Shown here: in pieces, positions 62,599 to 64,000 of the stretch
Layout: each line of letters opens with the position of its first letter
How positions within the stretch are numbered: position 1 is the stretch's first letter
Assembly: GCA_036267975.1 (NCBI GenBank)
Contig: DATAVA010000026.1
Location: 1-64,000, forward strand
Direction: 5' to 3'
DNA: 64,000 bases
DNA from: DAIDKA01 sp036267975
GTDB lineage: Bacteria > Pseudomonadota > Gammaproteobacteria > Steroidobacterales > Steroidobacteraceae
Notes under the pieces: generated by a model
The model's database searches: none
What the model saw: only the letters and a program-made list of their open reading frames with translations
What the model was told of the DNA's origin: nothing
Position numbers and translations under genes: made by a program

Positions 62599-64000
62599 AT
62601 GAATTCCCCGAACGACAGCATGGGTGCCTTGACCGAGCTTGCGCTGGATTTGCGCACCGCCTGGGACCATGGTGCGAATGACCTGTGGCGCCACCTCGAT
62701 GCGGATCTGTGGGAGTTCACGCACAATCCGTGGACGGTGCTGCAGACGGTGTCTGCGCAGAGCATCAGCAAGGCCCTGGAAGATCAGGCTTTTCGGGACG
62801 AGGTGGACAAAGTAGTGCGCAGCCGGCGCGCCGCGCTCGACGCTCCGGCCTGGTTCGACCAGCACCATTCGAACAGCGCACTGAAGCAGGTGGCCTACTT
62901 CAGCATGGAATACATGCTGAGCGAGGCGCTGCCCATTTACTCCGGCGGCCTGGGAAATGTCGCGGGCGACCAGCTCAAGTCCGCCAGCGATCTGGGCGTG
63001 CCGGTGGTCGGCGTGGGACTGCTCTATCAACAAGGATACTTTCGCCAGCTCATCGACCGGGCCGGCGGTCAGCAGGCGCTGTTTCCGTACAATGCGCCGG
63101 ACCAGTTGCCCATTACGCCGCTGCGCACGGCCGGTGGGGATTGGTTGCGTCTGCGCGTCGATCTGCCCGGCATATCGGTGTGGCTGCGGACCTGGCAGGC
63201 GCGCGTGGGACGCTGCCGGCTATTGTTGCTGGATAGCAATGATCCGGCCAATTTCCCGGCGTGGCGGGGCATCACCAACGAACTGTACGGCGGGGGGCCG
63301 GAGCAGCGCCTGCGTCAGGAAATGATCCTGGGGATCGGGGGCTGGCGGCTGTTGAGCGCCCTGGGCATCGAGCCGCAGGTGTGCCATCTGAACGAGGGGC
63401 ATGCGGCTCTCGCGGTGCTCGAGCGCGCTGGCGCGTACATGAAGCAGACGGGGCAGGACTTTGCGACGGCCCTGGCCACCACGCGTGCCGGAAATCTCTT
63501 CACCACGCACACCGCGGTCGCGGCGGGCTTCGACCGCTTCGCGCCCGAACTCATCGACCAGTACTTGAGCCGCTATGCGAAAAGCCGCTTGGGCATCTCC
63601 ACCGAACAACTGCTGGCGCTGGGTCGCGCCAACCCGCAGGACTGGTCGGAGAGCTTCAACATGGCATACCTCGCAATTCGCGGCAGTGGCGCGGTCAGTG
63701 GCGTCAGCCGCCTGCACGGTCAGGTGAGCCGGCAGATACTCGGCACGCTGTTCCCGCGCTGGGCCGAGGATGAAGTCCCGGTCGGGTACGTCACCAACGG
63801 GGTGCACATGCCGACCTGGGACTCCAGGATGGCCGAAGCGCTGTGGAACGGCGCGTGCGGGCCCGATTGCTGGCAGTCATTCGATGGCGCTGCTGCCGAC
63901 GGCATCCGGCGCGTCGGCGATGCGGAGCTGTGGCGCTTTCGCAATGAAGCGCGCGCCGCCCTGATCGAGTGGGCGCGTAATCATCTGTCGCGAACGTTAT
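62599..64000 (+). CDS. glgP: Alpha-glucan phosphorylase, cut by window edge
   Basis: The frame opens at an ATG at 62599 and runs 467 codons to the right window edge without a stop. It encodes the N-terminal half of a glycogen/alpha-glucan phosphorylase of the shorter (TIGR02094-type) class: AYFSMEYMLSEALPIYSGGLGNVAGDQLKSASDLGVPVVGVGLLYQQGYF, HLNEGHAALAVLER and VTNGVHMPTWDS. It releases glucose-1-phosphate from alpha-1,4-glucans using phosphate and pyridoxal phosphate; the PLP lysine lies beyond the window. A second ATG at 62620 is possible. Confidence 0.95.
   Translation, partial: MNSPNDSMGALTELALDLRTAWDHGANDLWRHLDADLWEFTHNPWTVLQTVSAQSISKALEDQAFRDEVDKVVRSRRAALDAPAWFDQHHSNSALKQVAYFSMEYMLSEALPIYSGGLGNVAGDQLKSASDLGVPVVGVGLLYQQGYFRQLIDRAGGQQALFPYNAPDQLPITPLRTAGGDWLRLRVDLPGISVWLRTWQARVGRCRLLLLDSNDPANFPAWRGITNELYGGGPEQRLRQEMILGIGGWRLLSALGIEPQVCHLNEGHAALAVLERAGAYMKQTGQDFATALATTRAGNLFTTHTAVAAGFDRFAPELIDQYLSRYAKSRLGISTEQLLALGRANPQDWSESFNMAYLAIRGSGAVSGVSRLHGQVSRQILGTLFPRWAEDEVPVGYVTNGVHMPTWDSRMAEALWNGACGPDCWQSFDGAAADGIRRVGDAELWRFRNEARAALIEWARNHLSRTL

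Noticed and set aside
1..64000. CRISPR arrays, tRNA or rRNA genes, insertion sequences
   Set aside because: No regularly spaced repeats, cloverleaf sequences, rRNA blocks, transposase frames or terminal inverted repeats were seen by reading both strands.

Overview
The window is GC-rich DNA from a Gram-negative bacterium. A DUF2058 (YaiL-type) protein, an NsrR-like Rrf2 regulator, a RutE-type reductase, two TonB-dependent receptors and many secreted c-type cytochromes point to a gammaproteobacterium, perhaps near Steroidobacterales or Nevskiales. That placement is inference. No rRNA, tRNA, CRISPR array, insertion sequence or phage gene was recognised. Coding density is high, and both window ends cut a gene: a catalase-like peroxidase at the left (minus strand) and an alpha-glucan phosphorylase at the right (plus strand).

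Positions 1-9.9 kb hold the catalase-like peroxidase, a TonB-receptor remnant, a DUF1800/DUF1501 secreted pair, a thioredoxin/SnoaL/aldehyde dehydrogenase operon, a tannase/feruloyl esterase, and the first of two tandem pairs of an unnamed secreted family. Positions 10-20 kb hold a cytochrome-quinoprotein, a DUF1592-DUF1552-DUF6152-ankyrin cluster typical of secreted oxidative systems, and the second tandem pair. Positions 20-29.9 kb hold an isochorismatase-like hydrolase, an MFS transporter, small secreted NTF2-like and SRPBCC proteins, an EmrAB/NodT-type efflux operon with a divergent TetR regulator co-translated with an FAH-family hydrolase, and a YbjQ protein with a small membrane protein.

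Positions 30-46 kb hold a quinohemoprotein alcohol dehydrogenase whose active site carries the extra aspartate of lanthanide-dependent enzymes, an NsrR-like regulator with a good NsrR-type operator and a co-translated monoheme protein of unknown function, an OsmC protein with a beta-propeller protein, a diheme cytochrome divergent from a TonB receptor, PEP carboxylase, and a second TonB receptor with a structured leader.

Positions 47.5-59 kb are the most coherent system: one minus-strand operon with overlapping genes. In transcription order it encodes a NikR-like regulator, two urea-carboxylase-associated proteins (the carboxyguanidine deiminase pair), a urea/guanidine carboxylase, allophanate hydrolase, an ABC importer (binding protein, permease, ATPase) and a TPR-sulfotransferase. 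Together the enzymes would import guanidine or urea and release its nitrogen as ammonia through allophanate. The regulator has lost three of the four nickel ligands of NikR, yet a perfect 12+12 bp palindrome with exact NikR-like geometry overlaps the -10 element in front of it. Positions 59-64 kb hold a secreted DUF5666-like protein, MmsA, a DUF2058 protein, a RutE-like nitroreductase and the start of glgP.
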